Source: Dastarcus helophoroides (taxonomy: Eukaryota > Arthropoda > Insecta > Coleoptera > Bothrideridae). From it: a DNA stretch of 64,000 nt. Every line of letters starts with the position of its first letter. The first letter of the stretch is position 1. A program made the position numbers and the translations under genes. The notes below the pieces were generated by a model. That model had not been told where the DNA came from. It saw only the letters and a list, made by a program, of their open reading frames with translations, and ran no database searches. The stretch covers positions 6,634,001-6,698,000 of the forward strand of contig CM053329.1 of assembly GCA_028583605.1 (NCBI GenBank). The letters run 5' to 3'. Positions 11,735 through 23,130 of the stretch are shown here, piece by piece.

Positions 11735-12029
11735 AAGGATTCTAATGCACAGACCAATAGGTGTGAAGATTTAAAGATTCGAAGTTTAGAAACTAAAGAC
11801 CGGTTTCGATCTTGTTAGATCTCGTCAGTTTGGTATATCCAACTCGAATGCTAACAAATGTTCCGATGGACGTCAAGCGTGTGACGCTTCCGTGAATTCT
11901 TTAGTACATTTGTTATCATTCGAGTTGGATATATCAAACTGCCGAGATCTAACAAGATTGAAACCGGTCTTTGGTTTCCAAACTTCGAATCTAATAAATG
12001 TTCAAATTGGTCTGTGCATTAGAATCCTT
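11735..12029. repeat. 295-bp hairpin element with 125-bp arms
   Basis: Left arm 11735-11860 (AAGGATTCTAATGCACAG...AACAAATG) and right arm 11907-12029 are near-perfect inverted copies, interrupted mainly at a 20-bp patch near the outer third. The 46-base loop contains a further small hairpin, AAGCGT-GTG-ACGCTT, at its tip. There is no coding capacity. It is a candidate foldback MITE. No convincing target duplication was seen. Confidence 0.85.
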
Positions 12030-14879
12030 TAGCCATTCAAATAGAATTTTGATCCTGAACGGTTCTCTCTCACTCACGAATGTCAAAAGAGCATTTTCGA
12101 GCGATCTCTAACCTTAAAATTTGGAACTAGGGTTCCAAAATGTAGGGTCAGAATTTCAAACCAAATTTCACTAAGGAGTGAAGTACATATCATATTAAAT
12201 AGTTTGATTTGCATATTTTAAAACAATTTCTAATTTAATTTGCTTTGTTTTTGACATAGGCTAAAGAAATCTCTAAAAACTTCCCAGTGCAGTCCTTAAT
12301 TTCACATACAATAAGATATATTCATTCATCGCAAGGTCTCAAAATATTCTAATAAAACAAAAGAGTAACATCATAATTGGAAGTATATTTCTTGGGGGTA
12401 GCTGCTGCAACCCAACGAAATAGTATAGAGGGATTTTTTTCGATTCATTCACTCAAGTCAGAGAACAAGGCCCACAGGAAATTGATTTATCTGCAACTTA
12501 AACTTAATGGCATTAGATTAATTTGTCAAGGCGTGAACACATGTGTGGTAGCAACTGAACGGCTGACATGTAATGTAGTGAAAGGTGCATCGAGCTGTCT
12601 AATTCAATTACTGACCACCAGAAAAGCAGCTCCCTCTCACGTAACCGCTGGCATTTCTCGACTGAATTAAGCTATTTTCGCTGGGGCCCTCTAAACCACA
12701 AATGCATAGACCGCTACACAAACCGCTGAGAAATTGATTGCAGCCCCTCAATCAAACGATAGCAGGGGACCAAGACGGAGGAGGCGATATATAAAGATGT
12801 ATTGTATCGCTTTATCATTTGAAGAATGAATTTTATGTCTACATAATTGTTTTCTTTAGTAATAAAAAAAGAGAATTACTAATAACCAATGCCATAATTT
12901 TGCTTTCAAATATTTATATTTAGTAGTTTACTAATAGCAGTTAGAATTCAAGACATATTCTCAGTTTTAGATCAGACTTAGCGAAATATTCATAGAAAAG
13001 TTTTTACTTAACTACTACCGCAGGCAAGCAAAACCAGTCGGAATTTTCTTCTAATATTAAAAATTGGTTTTATGTGTTTGTTATAATTATTTTTAGGGAT
13101 AATTTATTAATAACGAATACCTAATAATGTCACCAAATAAAGGTTTCAAATATCAATGTTTTAATTATGTATCAATAACTTAACCAAGTGTAGTTTATGA
13201 TTATTTGGTAGTGTTGACTAAAACTGCGCTTCTACTGAATTACTGGTACATAATTTATTTGATGGGCACTGTAAATCAAATTCATTTTCATCCTAGTATC
13301 CAACTAAATAACTTTACTTTTTATTGATTATACAAATTAAATTACACTTGCAAAAAGAAGACTTCTAAAAGTAAAATGGGGAAAACGGTCTTACTTATAC
13401 TAAGCTTATTCGATAATATTATTTATTATATGCGAATTTTACTTTTTTAGAGAAGACGATTAATGGTTATTATTATTGTTATGCAACAATTTTATTTTTA
13501 AATTTCCAACAGTCCCTGAATATTTAGGTAGTTAATGTTTTTAAGTTGTACTTTATGGATGAATTCAATTCAAAAAGCAAAACCTGTTTCGAAATGTTGT
13601 CATTGTCTTTATATTCATTTTGTTGTTATAGTCATTTTGTCGTCCATGATTTACTCTTTTATCAAGAAATGCATAAAACTAATTATATCTTGGGTAACTT
13701 TGCACCAAATCAAATGTAATACATCCATTTGGATATAAAGCTGTTTTCCTTAAACAATAACAAAATTTGCAGCATTTTAATGTTGTGATTAACTTTGCAA
13801 TTTGATCTTGAAAAATCATACACTTTTACGTCAATTGGTCTGTGTGTATGTGCATGAGTTACGCTACAAATTGCAATTCTTGACCGATTTTTGAGGATCT
13901 TGCTTCGGTCGATTTGGAATTTCTCGAAATGGAAACATGTTGATGTATAGTTTACTGGGGAAGAATCAAACCTTTAAATCGGGAGTTCTTAGAAGTTTTA
14001 TACATCTACTAGATCAGGTTTCTGGCAAGTTTAGTGTTAAAGTGTACCTAATACATAACTCTCTTCGTCTTTCAGAAGAATCAGTTTAACGAAAAATATT
14101 TTCCTTTTATTTCAAAGATTTTGTTCTCTGTGTTTTAGTAATCTGTGTCTATAAATGATGATCAAACTATAACAAGTGTGCCAAGACAAATTTAATTGTC
14201 AGTCACTACTTGGAAGTGGTATCATCCAAGTACAATTATAGCTGCTGATATTCAATAATGTGTGATTGCTGAAGCGCTAGAAATTGTACAATATACCATG
14301 AATATAAGATACCGAAATTAAATTTAATGAAGAGATTGTCATCCAAATCAAAGCTGCAAAAACTGAGCACTTACTTTTGCTAAAAACTTCTTCAAATCGT
14401 TGTATTAAGTTTATTAAAAAAGCTGCTTACTACCGAACAAAATATTTTTATTTCCAATCACAGATCACAGTAACCGATTATTTCTTTTTCTATTAAACTA
14501 AAGGAACATTTTTATGTAACGCATATAACGCTTGTAACGCTATAAATTATGTTTGATAATAGTTATCCTACGTTTGAGGACGAACTTTCGGAGATTGCCT
14601 GGATGTATTTCAAAGCAAAAATTTTCCAGTTTAAAATGTCGAAAATTTAACTATACCATTGTAAAATAGTCGCAAGGTTTGCACTTTTGGTTCCACTAAA
14701 GATTTTTTTAACTGCCACATTTTTTGTTTTTACCAAGGTACTTAAAAATATCAAAACTACCAGAAGAACTTGTTTATGAATTTTGGATTTAGGGTGGGTT
14801 GCCTAAAAATTTGAAGCCAGCCCTTGGGCCATTCTTTTTGAACCCCTTATGACCTATCTTTGAGGTGTCCTTGGTCGTT
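12030..14879. other. Gene-less stretch with a possible regulatory island
   Basis: 12440-12830 is less repetitive and richer in G+C than its surroundings, with several TAAT/ATTA cores and runt-like words (ACCACA, AACCGC). It could be an enhancer, but that is only a composition-based guess. The rest is AT-rich with no recognised gene or repeat. Confidence 0.3.
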
Positions 14880-15070
14880 CATTCAACCACCTAAGTTTAT
14901 TAACAAACTGAAGAACGTCCCCACTAAGCGAGACTTTGCTTAGAGTGGATGCTAAGACCGAGGAGTAACACATCACATACTCGACATTCTAATCTTCTTC
15001 TAAACATCCTCTACAACTTTGGTCGTTTATGATGCCCATTCTGTGAAGATGCTTATTTAATCGATATTAA
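14880..15070 (-). pseudogene. Non-LTR retrotransposon ORF2 C-terminal relic
   Basis: The minus strand encodes RLNKHLHRMGIINDQSCRGC followed by LEED. This matches the pattern LNxHLxxMGxxxxxxCRxCxEExET near the end of ORF2 in I/Jockey/R1-type elements, downstream of the RNase H region. The frame soon closes. Upstream sequence (15080-15400) may be the decayed preceding part, but I could not align it confidently. Confidence 0.55.
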
Positions 15071-16298
15071 CCTTACCAAATCCTCTCTCCGAATTATCTG
15101 TTAAAATTTCTACGCAAAATTTTGCCCTTTCCTTGCAAGACGTTTTAATTAATGTGTGATTCTGTCGCCCATTCTGGTGACCCATTAGGCTTGGTGTTTA
15201 CGATGAATTTCTTCGTTATATAGAATTGTCACGATTGATTTTGTCAAGAAAAAGGTTGATTCTAATACAATGAATTGTCCCTCCGAACCTCTTTCCATCA
15301 ATTTATTAACCGCATCAACTGCATTCTCATGCGATAGACGTTACAGAGCTATGTAGCAATTTCATAGCGGTACTGAATGTGTTTTTGCAACCTTTAAAGC
15401 CTTACAGATCCTTCAGAATTATAAACAACCCCCAACATATGCGATTAGAAGAGCACAGTAATGTCAACGTCGAATCAAATGAGCACGCTAATTTTTAAAC
15501 ATGTGCTGAATAGGCACATGCTTACCAAGTTTCATTTTTTCTATATTTTACCTACCTCTTATACGCCTACACTTCTTTTCCTTTGTTAGGGATATTCAAA
15601 AAAATTAAAAAAAAAAAAATTGTTATTTATTATGTATCGGAGCATTATGTATCTACTAAGTATATGGTTGAAACCTTGTAAAAATAATTTTACATTGGGC
15701 TTTCATAAGAAAGCCCAATACAATTTCAGAGGTTACATCTAAAAATGGAAAGTTCAGGCTTCAGTCGACGTAAAATTAATTGTCTAAGTGATTTACCTTT
15801 GGGACTTTTGATCTACATCACGAAGTTTATATTGACTCAAATTCTGTAGGACAGACTAGCTATTAAGGGTCTTTTGTAACACTCTTTAACAAATGATTAG
15901 AAAATGGGCGAGCAGGTGCAACTCGGCAAAATTTTCTCAAGAAGCAGCAAAGCCGAATTGTTCGTTATTCCCAAATGATGCTGTTGAAATCCTAGAACAA
16001 ATAGCCTACGGAACTTTTGTAAATAACGTTAAAACGCGGCAACAAGGAGGAATTATTGATTACCTTGCCAGGAAAATTTAATGATTCGACAATACATCGC
16101 ATCGGCAGCATTAAAGTACAAATTTCGTTCTCAGACAAAAGCAGATAAAACAAAGCACCAAATCACTTAATTTCTCATCTCTATTACAAAAGATGAAAAT
16201 CGAAATCGAACGAAGTTAAATTTTTCTTTTAATTATTTCTCTAAGACGTCGATGCTTGACAATACTACTTGACGATATTATTTTTGAATGTTCTTATA
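15071..16298. other. AT-rich sequence without a recognised gene
   Basis: Apart from the perfect hairpin at 15694-15719, nothing is recognised. A 62-residue plus-strand frame at 15893-16081 has no family motif. Confidence 0.4.
15694..15719. repeat. Perfect 11-bp stem hairpin
   Basis: ATTGGGCTTTC and GAAAGCCCAAT flank the 4-base loop ATAA. No T-run follows it and no gene is near, so it is not read as a terminator. It may be the remains of two abutting transposon ends. Confidence 0.8.
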
Positions 16299-18189
16299 CA
16301 GGGTCAGGCAAATGTGTGGAAATCACTGATTTCTCGTTAAACTATAATGTTGACTAAAAAACACCCCAGCTAAAAGTTTCTGAGGTATTTTTATTCTGTT
16401 CAGTGACATCATTTGATTTCTAACAGCTACCTTATTTTTTGAGATATGACGTCATCGGCAATTTTTTTAAATGGAAGACCCTGCACATATTCGCATTTTC
16501 AGATACACATTTTTATTAATTATGACGATATAAAATTTGGCGGGCGATTGAGGTTTTCTTAATATTAAATAAAATAATGAAATAAAGAGATGGATGTTTA
16601 CATCTTAATTATATCCAGGTTATCTGACAAAAAAATATCTTTTTTTTGTGTTACCATGGTTTTTAAAATCTTTCCTTAACAGGTCTGAAATCATTAATTA
16701 ATTTATAAGTTGCAGTCGATACTGTAAGACAGTTTCCGTGTGAAATATTAACATTGTTCGTTAATTATGGGTGAACTAACAGAAAGTGAGAAGATTTCGT
16801 TGTTAATGATGATTGGTTTTGGAGATAGGCAGAGATCTCTGCAGAAGAGATGCATCATTTTTAATGCAACATTACCGCATAGAAATGTTGAAATTTCAAA
16901 ATCAATAGTTTCGAAGATTTTATGAAACTTTTGCGAAACAGCAAGTGTTAAAAATCGACTGAAATCCGGTCGAAGTAAATCGGCTACTAATGCAGATCTT
17001 TTGCTTAATGCTTGCCTTAATCAGCAGAAAGAACCAAAAACTTCAGTACCAAAACTAGCCTTGTAACACAATATTAGCGAAAGATCGGTAAGAAGAATAT
17101 TGTCTAAAAATAAGTTTCATCCGTATGCTATGAGGTACATTTAATACAAGAATTAACTGAAGATGATAGAAGGGTGCATTTTTGTCAGGAAATCATGGAT
17201 GATATTGAAATTAATGGTAACTCTTTACAGAATGGTTTTGTATATCGGCATAATTGTCGTTACTGGGCTGATAAGAATCCTCATTGGATGGAACAAATGC
17301 ACACCCAATATCCTCAAAATGTAAATGTGTAGGTGGGGATAATCAGAAAACACATCACTGGACCATTCTTTCTTAAAGAATATTTAAACTCTAATCGTTA
17401 TTTACAAGTTTTGTGTGAACAAATTGTTCCAGCATTTAATCGTTTATTTCCAAACCAGGCAAATCCTAAATGAGCCTCAGATGAAATTTGGTAATAGCTC
17501 ATTATAGAGTTGATATGCGTCAATACTTAAATGAAATATTTCCACAAAGATGGCTAGGTGGAAGAGGACATATGGAATGGCCAGCGTGATCGCCAGATTT
17601 AAATCCATTAGACTATTTTCTTTGGGGTCATTTGAAATCCGTTGTCTATAAGACCAAACTTCAGTATTTAAAAGAGTTGAAAGATCGAATTAGGATGGCT
17701 GTGCAAGAAATATTATAACATGCTATTCAAAACTTCTTGAGAGCCTTCGTTGATCGATTAGGATATTGTCAGGCTGCTGAAGGTCTTCAATTTAAACATT
17801 TATTAGGACTGAGCAGTACATTTATTATAAATATTTTCTTTTTTTCTTAATATTATAGTGCTCAATATTCTGTAATAACAATTTAAATATTTATTATTTA
17901 TTACTCTTTATTCTATTATTTTATTTAATATTTGGAAAATTACAATTCGTATTTCCACCAAATTCTTTATCATTATAATGGAAAATAAAGTGTATCTAAA
18001 AATAAAAAAACATACAGGATCTTCTACTTAAAAAAATTGCCGATAACGTCACATCTCGAAAAATATGGTAGTTTTTAGAAATCAAAAGACGTCACTAAAT
18101 AGAATAAAAAACTTTTATTAAGGGCATGTTTTGGTCGAAATTATAGTTTAACGAGAAATCACGGGTTTCCACACATTTGCCCAACCCTG
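16299..18189 (+). mobile_element. Tc1/mariner-type element with TIRs of about 300 bp
   Basis: CAGGGTCAGGCAAATGTGTG at the left and its inverse, CACACATTTGCCCAACCCTG, at the right are flanked by TA (16297-16298 and 18190-18191). Inverted similarity extends inward for about 290-300 bp on each side, through TTTCTCGTTAAACTATAAT, CGGCAATTTTTTTAA, GATACAC and AATATTAAATAAAATAAT. The centre carries a dead transposase. TA duplication, family of the transposase and overall size agree. It is a complete but inactive copy. Confidence 0.9.
16766..17812 (+). pseudogene. Tc1/mariner-type transposase, inactivated
   Basis: It begins at an ATG (MGELTESEKISLLMMIGFGD), then has several stops and frame changes. 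Recognisable pieces in order are a helix-turn-helix-like start, NGFVYRHNCRYWADKNPHW after the position of the first catalytic aspartate, AHYRVDMRQYLNEIFP, RWLGGRGHMEWPA, SPDLNPLDYFLWGHLKS and AAEGLQFKHLL. The usual segments with the first aspartate (FSDEAxF-like) and the second (QQDGAPxH-like) are deleted or unreadable. It would encode the enzyme that moves the surrounding element. It cannot be functional as it stands. Confidence 0.88.
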
Positions 18190-19008
18190 TATATTACAAG
18201 AAATGGAAACATAAATCAGCGCAAAGTTTACAACAAGGAACATATAGAGTAGAGACGCAACACCACCACAATTACCTTGATTGAATTTTTTGTTCGAGCA
18301 ACAGATTTCGATGTCGATGCAGAAATATAACATTTGAGAAACTGCTTGGTCAGGGGCAAAACCAGGAGAAAATTTTCTTTTGTGCATCTAACAATAGACA
18401 AGCTATTAGTAATTGCTACTTTCTTTCAAGCTTTACACAACGAGGGAGTTTTTGTTGTGTGAAAGTTGTCGGAAACGCTTCTGCATTTAGTCGACAAAAT
18501 ATTTACGTCAATGGTTTTATTTTATGATGACGTTGTTTTTTTTTAATTTCGTTTGCTATAATTACTGACATTCGTCACATAGACCAACAAAAACGTCAAT
18601 GACCAAAATACTGGCATCTTAAACTGTTATTGAAATAAAATAGGCTCTGTTATTGAAATAAAATAGGCTCTAAAATTTTATTGATTTACTTTTTAAGACC
18701 AAATCACTCTCAGACAAAACATAGAAACTTTTATTACTTCTATAAAGCAAAATAATAAAAAAGATATAATAAAAGATCAGAAGAAGAAAGTTTTCATGTA
18801 AACCATAACATTGCTAAAACAACTTTTAACGTATTATAATCAATATGAAATATAAAAACTTTTCGAGATATCAAACGCTCCTGTACCTCAAGTACACTTC
18901 TGGTAATAAAGACAAGTTTAATTTAGATCCAATAGTCAAATAGCTACTTATAACACTTCAAGAGAATTTAGCGTCAAATATTTATTTATGGGAATACATA
19001 CATACATA
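18190..19008. other. AT-rich sequence, one short tandem duplication
   Basis: No gene is recognised. The only distinct structure is the 23-bp duplication at 18625-18670. Confidence 0.4.
18625..18670. repeat. Perfect 23-bp tandem duplication
   Basis: TGTTATTGAAATAAAATAGG plus CTC occurs twice without a gap (18625-18647 and 18648-18670). Lack of mismatches suggests a recent local duplication. Confidence 0.9.
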
Positions 19009-19923
19009 GAGGAAGGGAGGCATAACCGGATACTTAACTTTAATGTCCTGAAAATGATATTAAAAATCTGTTTATTGAGAAAATAAATACTGGTACATAT
19101 TCCTAAAGCTGTAGACCAAATTTCAACAGTAAAATATTTTTTTTTAATAAAATTTTTGAAGAAAACAGTATTTTCTGACATTTGGGAAAATCCGGTTTTG
19201 CCCCTATACTCTGGCCACAACCGGACTACTGTTGCTGTTTAAGCATTTCAAACAAGATTGCATTTGGCATAAGAAATTAATTCATATGTTCTTCAAACAA
19301 AGAGGTACTTCCCTCTCGTGGTCTTTTTCCGTAAAATTCGGTTGCAGTTTTAGCTCTAGCCAGCTTTCTTGAAACATATTTATTTTTTCGCTACTGCTTC
19401 TATTGCTTTACGCCTACTTTCCATACTCCATCCTTACCTAATGAATTTTCTCTAGTACGTCGGTGGCATTTTAAAATTTTAAAGAATATGCGACAAAATA
19501 ACCTTAAAATATAACGGAGCACAACCGGATACTGTTTTGCCCTATCCGGATGTGCCCCAAGCGTACTATTCCGTTATATGCAATACCAAAATGCGTGACA
19601 AAAATATTAGAATATCATAGAGCATACAAAGTGAAACTTATAAGATCTATCTATTGCACAAAAAATTAGAAATTACATTTATAAGCAACATCATTTGCTA
19701 GACCTTTAAAAATGACCGTAAATTAGATCAGGAATCTTTAAATCAGAATTAAGCAAAAATTAGTAAAAAAAAAATTGATTTCTGGTGGTCTACCTTCGTT
19801 TTATATACAGATATATAACTAACAGACTGATTTTATCCACTAAACGGCAAATGTCAGTAATCGTTTGCAAGTACCATCGAAATCCAGTTTTACCCCGCTA
19901 TCCGGTTATTCCCCTCTTTCCCC
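19009..19923. mobile_element. TA-flanked non-autonomous element rich in ACCGGATA
   Basis: The ends GAGGAAGGGAGGCATAACCG (left) and, inverted, GGGGAAAGAGGGGAATAACC (right) both run into GGATA and are flanked by TA (19007-19008 and 19924-19925). Further ACCGGA or TCCGGT words occur at about 19190-19225 and 19517-19560, the latter pair (CACAACCGGATA and TATCCGGATGTGCC) facing each other. CCCC/GGGG words accompany most of them. No coding capacity is seen. It looks like a DNA transposon derivative whose ends and interior carry repeated binding-site-like words. Family unknown. Confidence 0.65.
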
Positions 19924-20159
19924 TACATTTTTCTCATTCTGTCAAAATGCGTTGCTTCTTTTGTGGTGGTTCTTATATGTATATTAAATTGAATTCAATT
20001 AAAGCTGTCATTTCAAACCTGTTACTGAAAATTCTGCACTGTGTTACGAATTAACCAATGTTTACAATATCTGCTTTTTAAAAGTGAATCAATAATCTTC
20101 TAAGACTACTGTATGAATCTCCAGCTTAGGTGAATATTTGCCGAAAGTATTCCATATTC
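19924..20159. other. Spacer, nothing recognised
   Basis: AT-rich sequence between the TA-flanked element and the non-LTR fragment. Confidence 0.4.
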
Positions 20160-20880
20160 ACTTATAGCATAATTCAACAAATATACTAATGGACGGTAAA
20201 ATCCTTCCGATGGGATCTAATCTATCTATCCTAGGAGTGAATGCGAGCACTAACTTCTCTTGGGACGATCATGTGCGCGCCATTGCCAAATCCGCCTCCC
20301 AGAAGCTAGGCTTTCTTTTTAGAGCTAAAAAGTACTTCACATCTCATCAGCTAGTAACACCATACAAAGCTCAAGTTAGGCCAACACTAGAATACTGTTC
20401 TCATGTTTGGAGTTCAGCCCCAAAACACATATTAGCTCTCTTGGATTCAATTCGAAGAAGAGCGATTCGCCTAATTGATGACGAGAGTCTGATCAATTCC
20501 CTCAAAACAGTAGAGTACAGGCGTATGGCGGGTGACTTGTTTCTTTTCTACAAGTACTATCATGGAAGATGCTCGCAGGAACTAATAGGATTGATTCCCC
20601 AAGGGCAAGATTTTTGAGGCATACTAGACAGTCGGAGACAGCAAATTCCTGTGCGGTCCAGTTTGACACAGTGAGGACTTCTGTCTACGGATATTTCTTT
20701 TTCTATAGAACTTCCAAGTTATGGAACTTGTTACCGAAAGGAATTTTTCCCAAAAATTGCAACCTCTCCTTGTTTAAGAAGGCGATTCATCGCCATCTAT
20801 CTTTGTTTCCGCATCGTACTCGAAGTGCTTTGAAAGCATAACGGGGTTACCCTTTGCGAGTGAATTAAATTTTAAAAAAA
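20160..20880 (+). pseudogene. 5'-truncated non-LTR retrotransposon, RT C-terminal part
   Basis: The first frame (20189-20617) reads LGVNASTNFSWDDHVRAIAK, ASQKLGFLFRAKKYF, YKAQVRPTLEYCSHVWSSAP and DSIRRRAIRLIDD. This is the thumb and post-RT region of insect CR1/Jockey-type ORF2 proteins. At about 20610 the frame changes and coding continues (20569-20841) with RFLRHTRQSETANS, FFFYRTSKLWNLLPKGIF and HRHLSLFPHRTRSALKA, then a stop. A GGGGTTACCCTTTGCGAGT 3' tail and an A-run at about 20873-20880 follow. So one frameshift separates two well-preserved halves, and everything upstream, including the catalytic YxDD region, is missing. A second, shorter copy is at 5638-5887. Confidence 0.85.
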
Positions 20881-21475
20881 GCAGCCAATATTTGACAAAA
20901 GTAACAGAAAGTTTTTGCTATATCGAAGTATTTCATAATCATGAAGCAATTTTGTTTAGCCATTCGAACATGTGGGATTATCTAAGACGAAAATAATGGG
21001 TAAATTTGACTGAGGTGCAAACTGTAGAGCACCAAATATAAATTGAACAGAACAGAGTATTCAACATACTTATTTCGGAAACATCATATCGTGGCCGCCG
21101 TGGAAAAAGCTTCGATGTAATAAAAAGGAAATTTTACAGGAGAGCTAAAAAACATATTTTTTTCGAAATGAAAAGCTAAACCATCTTTCTTTTAAATCTA
21201 GTATTATGATTTATATACCTATTTAAGAAACTGGAAAAACAACTGTTTATGATTTATAAACAAAATTTTATATTTCGGGTAACAGAAAACACATATGAGC
21301 TTTTACAATTTTTAAATATGTGCACATAAGTAATTTAAAAACTTATTACTTAACAAAATTATATTTACAGTACTTTACTTTGTATTTCTACTTTTTTAAT
21401 TTTTTTATAGGTTTGAAATGGAATATTGTCACAGAAACTAGGATAAAATTATTTCAATTCTTGTATACATTTCCA
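20881..21475. other. AT-rich spacer, nothing recognised
   Basis: It lies between the non-LTR fragment and the minus-strand transposase-like relic. No motif found. Confidence 0.4.
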
Positions 21476-21479
21476 TTTT

Positions 21480-22330
21480 GATTCACTTATAAGAACAAGT
21501 CTTGTATAAAGCCAAACTGGCCTTTGCACTTTGTTTGCCTTTAATTTCTCTTTGTGGCAACAATTCAAAATGGTTAGTATGTCGAGTTTTGTATAAAATA
21601 TCTCCATTAGGAGATACTTTAGTGCTCTTATGTCAGTAACATGTAGGACATCTGTTTTTCTTTCCAGATCGGAATGACTGGCTATTAGACATTAATCTTT
21701 CATAATCTTTAACGGAATAATCCAAAATTTTTACATTATATGGTTCTTCTAAATGCGAGCTCCTCATCTGGGCTAAGTCTTTACTGAAGACTTCCGAGGC
21801 AGAATAAAGTAGTAGCGTGGACACTCACATTCCATCATTGTATGTTCTTTCTCAAGAAATAACTGTCCAATAATTAAATTTTTCTCACTTGCTAAATTTC
21901 TTACAGCACTAGGTAATAGTCTGCTTCTATACTGATGGTTACATCTATCAGATGTTATCGTAAACACGCTAATTTTATTAATTTGGGATAAAATGAAATC
22001 TAAGGTACAACCAGTTATATCCGTTATATCTTTATTATTTAGAACAGCAATTCTAAAATCATGAAAATTCAACTTTTTTTTGCAGTATATCGCGGAAGCC
22101 TCGGATTTCGGTCAGAGTAACAAACTTTGAAGGTTCATGCTCAGTACTAAATGATTTTCATTAACTTCTCTCTTGGCCACATTCCTAGCATCTCTAGCTT
22201 CATTTTTCATCTCAATGTGTTTTTCGTATGCATACATTTTCAGTTGATAACAACAACAGATGTCGCATTGGTATTTGCGAGGATGATGTATCTGAATATT
22301 TTGATCTTTTAAAATATTCAAAAAGAATGT
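21480..22330 (-). pseudogene. Transposase-like relic of an RNase H-like (DUF7869-type) family
   Basis: On the minus strand, in order: IHHPRKYQCDICCCYQLK (family pattern HKPRKDQCDxCxxY), EKHIEMKNEARDAR, LVLSMNLQSLLL (DLQ-VL), KSEASAIYCKKKL, then SDRCNHQYRSRLL (family SDGCxxQNRN), GQLFLEKEHTMMECE (family QKFLEKGHTQMECD), and finally VTDIRALKY, SPNGDILYKTRHTNHFELLP and QREIKGKQSAK. The block order matches proteins repeated in many insect and other animal genomes, thought to be transposase-derived. Stops and frame changes at about 22100, 21820 and 21640 break it, and G and N residues of the SDGC...QN core are lost. It is head-to-head with the related element at 22415-25161 but is a different subfamily. 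No TIRs found. Confidence 0.7.
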
Positions 22331-22436
22331 TCTTGAAACACTTTTTATTTAATTTTATTTACATCATTCTTTAAACATATTAAGCTTGTGACAAAATGAC
22401 CTAAAAGTGGATTCCACATATGAAGTGTTCTGGCGT

Positions 22437-22845
22437 AAAACATGTTAAGTCACAAATTTAAAAAAAAATGAGTTTGATGGATATAAAGTATGTTAAGTAC
22501 ATTCAGTTCATACTGAACGATTCAAATTTGCAGCAAAATGCACATGCACATGCGCTATAATGGTACGTGGCAAAACATGTTAAGTGACAGTTTTTACTGA
22601 ATATTCATGTAAAACATGGTAAATGCGAAAAAACATGGTGGCTACACTTAACAGGTATGTAATTTGTGTTTAAATATAACTGACAATGAATGAAATAATC
22701 GAAAACAATAGTGACTATAGTGAAGTTGATGATAGTGAAAGTGATCCTGATTATGAAAATTCAAACTCGACATCAGAAAATGAAAATAATTTAAAGGTTA
22801 GTTTAATTTATTTGCAATACATTCTTCAAGAAAAACATGTTAAGT
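22437..22845. repeat. Repeated 14-mer AAAACATGTTAAGT in the transposon's left end
   Basis: Exact copies are at 22437-22450 (inside the TIR), 22572-22585 and 22832-22845. Two-mismatch or more degenerate copies occur at 22485-22498, 22611 and 22630, and AAAATATGTTAAGT (one mismatch) sits in the right TIR (25126-25139, inverted). The first lies in the TIR, so the array is likely a set of transposase-binding sites. Note that one copy is inside the presumed intron. Confidence 0.8.
22686..22796 (+). CDS. Predicted first exon of the DUF7869-type gene
   Basis: ATG at 22686 opens a 37-codon frame rich in D, E, S and N (SEVDDSESDPDYENSNSTSE). It ends at AAG|GTTAGT, a good 5' splice donor. A 334-bp AT-rich intron follows, ending TTTTTTTTGAAG at 23130. 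Joining is in phase 0 with the long frame starting NSEKGKKGKKR, which has no ATG of its own near its start. An acidic N-terminal exon before a basic stretch is plausible for this family. Based on splice-site reading alone, without transcript evidence. Confidence 0.6.
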
Positions 22846-23130
22846 GAAACAGTTACCAACCTTTACTTGCAGCAGATTTATGCTTGTAAATTCTGTTGCC
22901 TTATTATCAAACATTTTTTTACTTGCATTTCTTTTAACATATTAATATGGAAAGAAAATACTTAATAAAAATGTTACCTATCCCGAGGTAAACAATTAAA
23001 TATATATACTTCGTACCATAAGTTATATGCCGTTAAATATCAAAGATTTTTTGACTGCCACAGTTGCAAGTAGAGTTTGTTGTAGTAGTGTGTTAATTAT
23101 TTTACCGCAACTCAAAACTTTTTTTTGAAG

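Noticed and set aside
12377..12670. 97-residue plus-strand frame as a gene
   Set aside because: No motif and no start or splice support. The GC-richer composition explains its length.
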